A stretch of DNA of 64,000 nt. Origin: Pseudogemmobacter faecipullorum (GTDB lineage Bacteria; Pseudomonadota; Alphaproteobacteria; Rhodobacterales; Rhodobacteraceae). Below are positions 63,764-64,000 of this stretch, piece after piece (the stretch's first letter is position 1; each line of letters starts with the position of its first letter). Where the stretch lies: positions 295,541 through 359,540 of the forward strand of contig NZ_JACDXX010000002.1 in assembly GCF_020539525.1 (NCBI RefSeq). Direction: 5' to 3'. The position numbers were made by a program, and so were the translations under genes. The notes under the pieces were generated by a model. The model was not told the DNA's origin. It was given only the letters and a program-made list of their open reading frames with translations, and ran no database searches.

Positions 63764-63874
63764 TCAGGCAGTGCGCCGCTGTTTCCTGATTGGGAGGCCG
63801 TGACAGGCGCGCCGCCAGGTTTCATTCGCCAGCAGAATCGTGAGGCCAATGAACAGCAAAAGCGCGATCCCTAG
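63764..63874 (-). pseudogene. C-terminal end of a membrane-protein gene cut by the insertion sequence
   Basis: On the minus strand this encodes LGIALLLFIGLTILLANETW and a basic tail ending RKQRRTA, then TGA at 63764-63766: a final transmembrane helix with a positively charged end. The frame is interrupted exactly where the IS terminus begins. Family not recognised. Confidence 0.5.
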
Positions 63875-64000
63875 GAGAGTGTCAGGTCTTCTGTGTATGG
63901 CTGATTGGGTCCATGCTTCCTGAGAGGAGCAAGGACGATGACGATTTCCAACGAACTGCTGGACGAGTTGCTGAAGGACTGTAAGCGGCCTGAAGATCTG
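63875..64000 (+). mobile_element. Left end of an IS256-family insertion sequence (continues past the window)
   Basis: Begins with a probable terminal inverted repeat (GAGAGTGTCAGGTCTTCTG..) and carries the first codons of an IS256-type transposase 63 bases further on. The exact boundary is estimated; the right end is not in the window. Confidence 0.75.
63938..64000 (+). CDS. IS256-family transposase, N-terminus only
   Basis: The 21 visible residues start MTISNELLDELLKDCKRPED, a characteristic IS256-family opening. GAGGAGCAAGG precedes ATG 63938. Truncated by the end of the window, so intactness is unknown. Confidence 0.85.
   Translation, partial: MTISNELLDELLKDCKRPEDL

Overview
The window is high-GC DNA from an alphaproteobacterium, most probably of the Rhodobacteraceae/Paracoccaceae. 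The assignment rests on gene content: an ATP12 chaperone, the Aap/Bzt-type amino-acid importer, a fused carnitine dehydrogenase/betainyl-CoA thioesterase, choline-sulfatase, an IS256-type transposase and short intergenic elements carrying a GATATTT..GACAGATGA core. No species can be named from sequence alone.

Layout. 1-3.7 kb: the end of an amino-acid ABC importer and an M3 peptidase. 3.8-6.1 kb: tRNA-Arg(CCT) followed by a badly decayed tyrosine integrase (a relic of an integrated element) and a less GC-rich porin-like gene. 6.5-7.7 kb: a LuxR-type regulator. 8.0-15.8 kb: a carnitine / probable gamma-butyrobetaine cluster (GlxA-type AraC regulator, BKACE, CDH-thioesterase fusion, acyl-CoA dehydrogenase, NDP-forming CoA ligase, CaiD-like hydratase). 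15.9-23.4 kb: OsmC-like protein, NadD, EttA, a lipoprotein hydrolase, two small membrane proteins, a cold-shock protein, and a hydrolase/class II aldolase pair. 23.6-30.8 kb: a peptide-type ABC importer divergent from choline-sulfatase. 30.9-33.8 kb: PBP4-type DD-peptidase, a hypothetical protein and an ETHE1-like metallohydrolase. 34.2-36.8 kb: the three-gene route from chorismate to 2,3-dihydroxybenzoate. 36.9-43.4 kb: an OxyR-like regulator with a consensus OxyR operator, divergent from a seven-gene Mrp antiporter operon. 43.5-52.1 kb: a polyamine-type ABC importer with an enolase-superfamily enzyme, a divergent MocR regulator and a GMC oxidoreductase. 52.2-57.7 kb: an AapJQMP importer with oversized permeases. 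57.9-61.1 kb: ATP12, RluC-like, CrcB, YidD, RnpA, L34. 61.4-64.0 kb: a histidine kinase, two identical tRNA-Arg(ACG) genes, and the left end of an IS256-family element that cuts a membrane-protein gene.

Functionally, much of the window serves scavenging of quaternary amines and amino acids: carnitine and crotono/butyrobetaine would be funnelled to glycine betaine, choline-O-sulfate would be desulfated to choline, and several importers would supply amino acids or amines. The most unusual points are the OxyR-like regulator whose peroxidatic cysteine is Gln while its operator is retained; the NDP-forming CoA ligase in place of the usual AMP-forming ligase or CoA-transferase of carnitine metabolism; the orphan importer facing choline-sulfatase; and the MocR/enolase-superfamily/polyamine-type importer cluster of unknown substrate.
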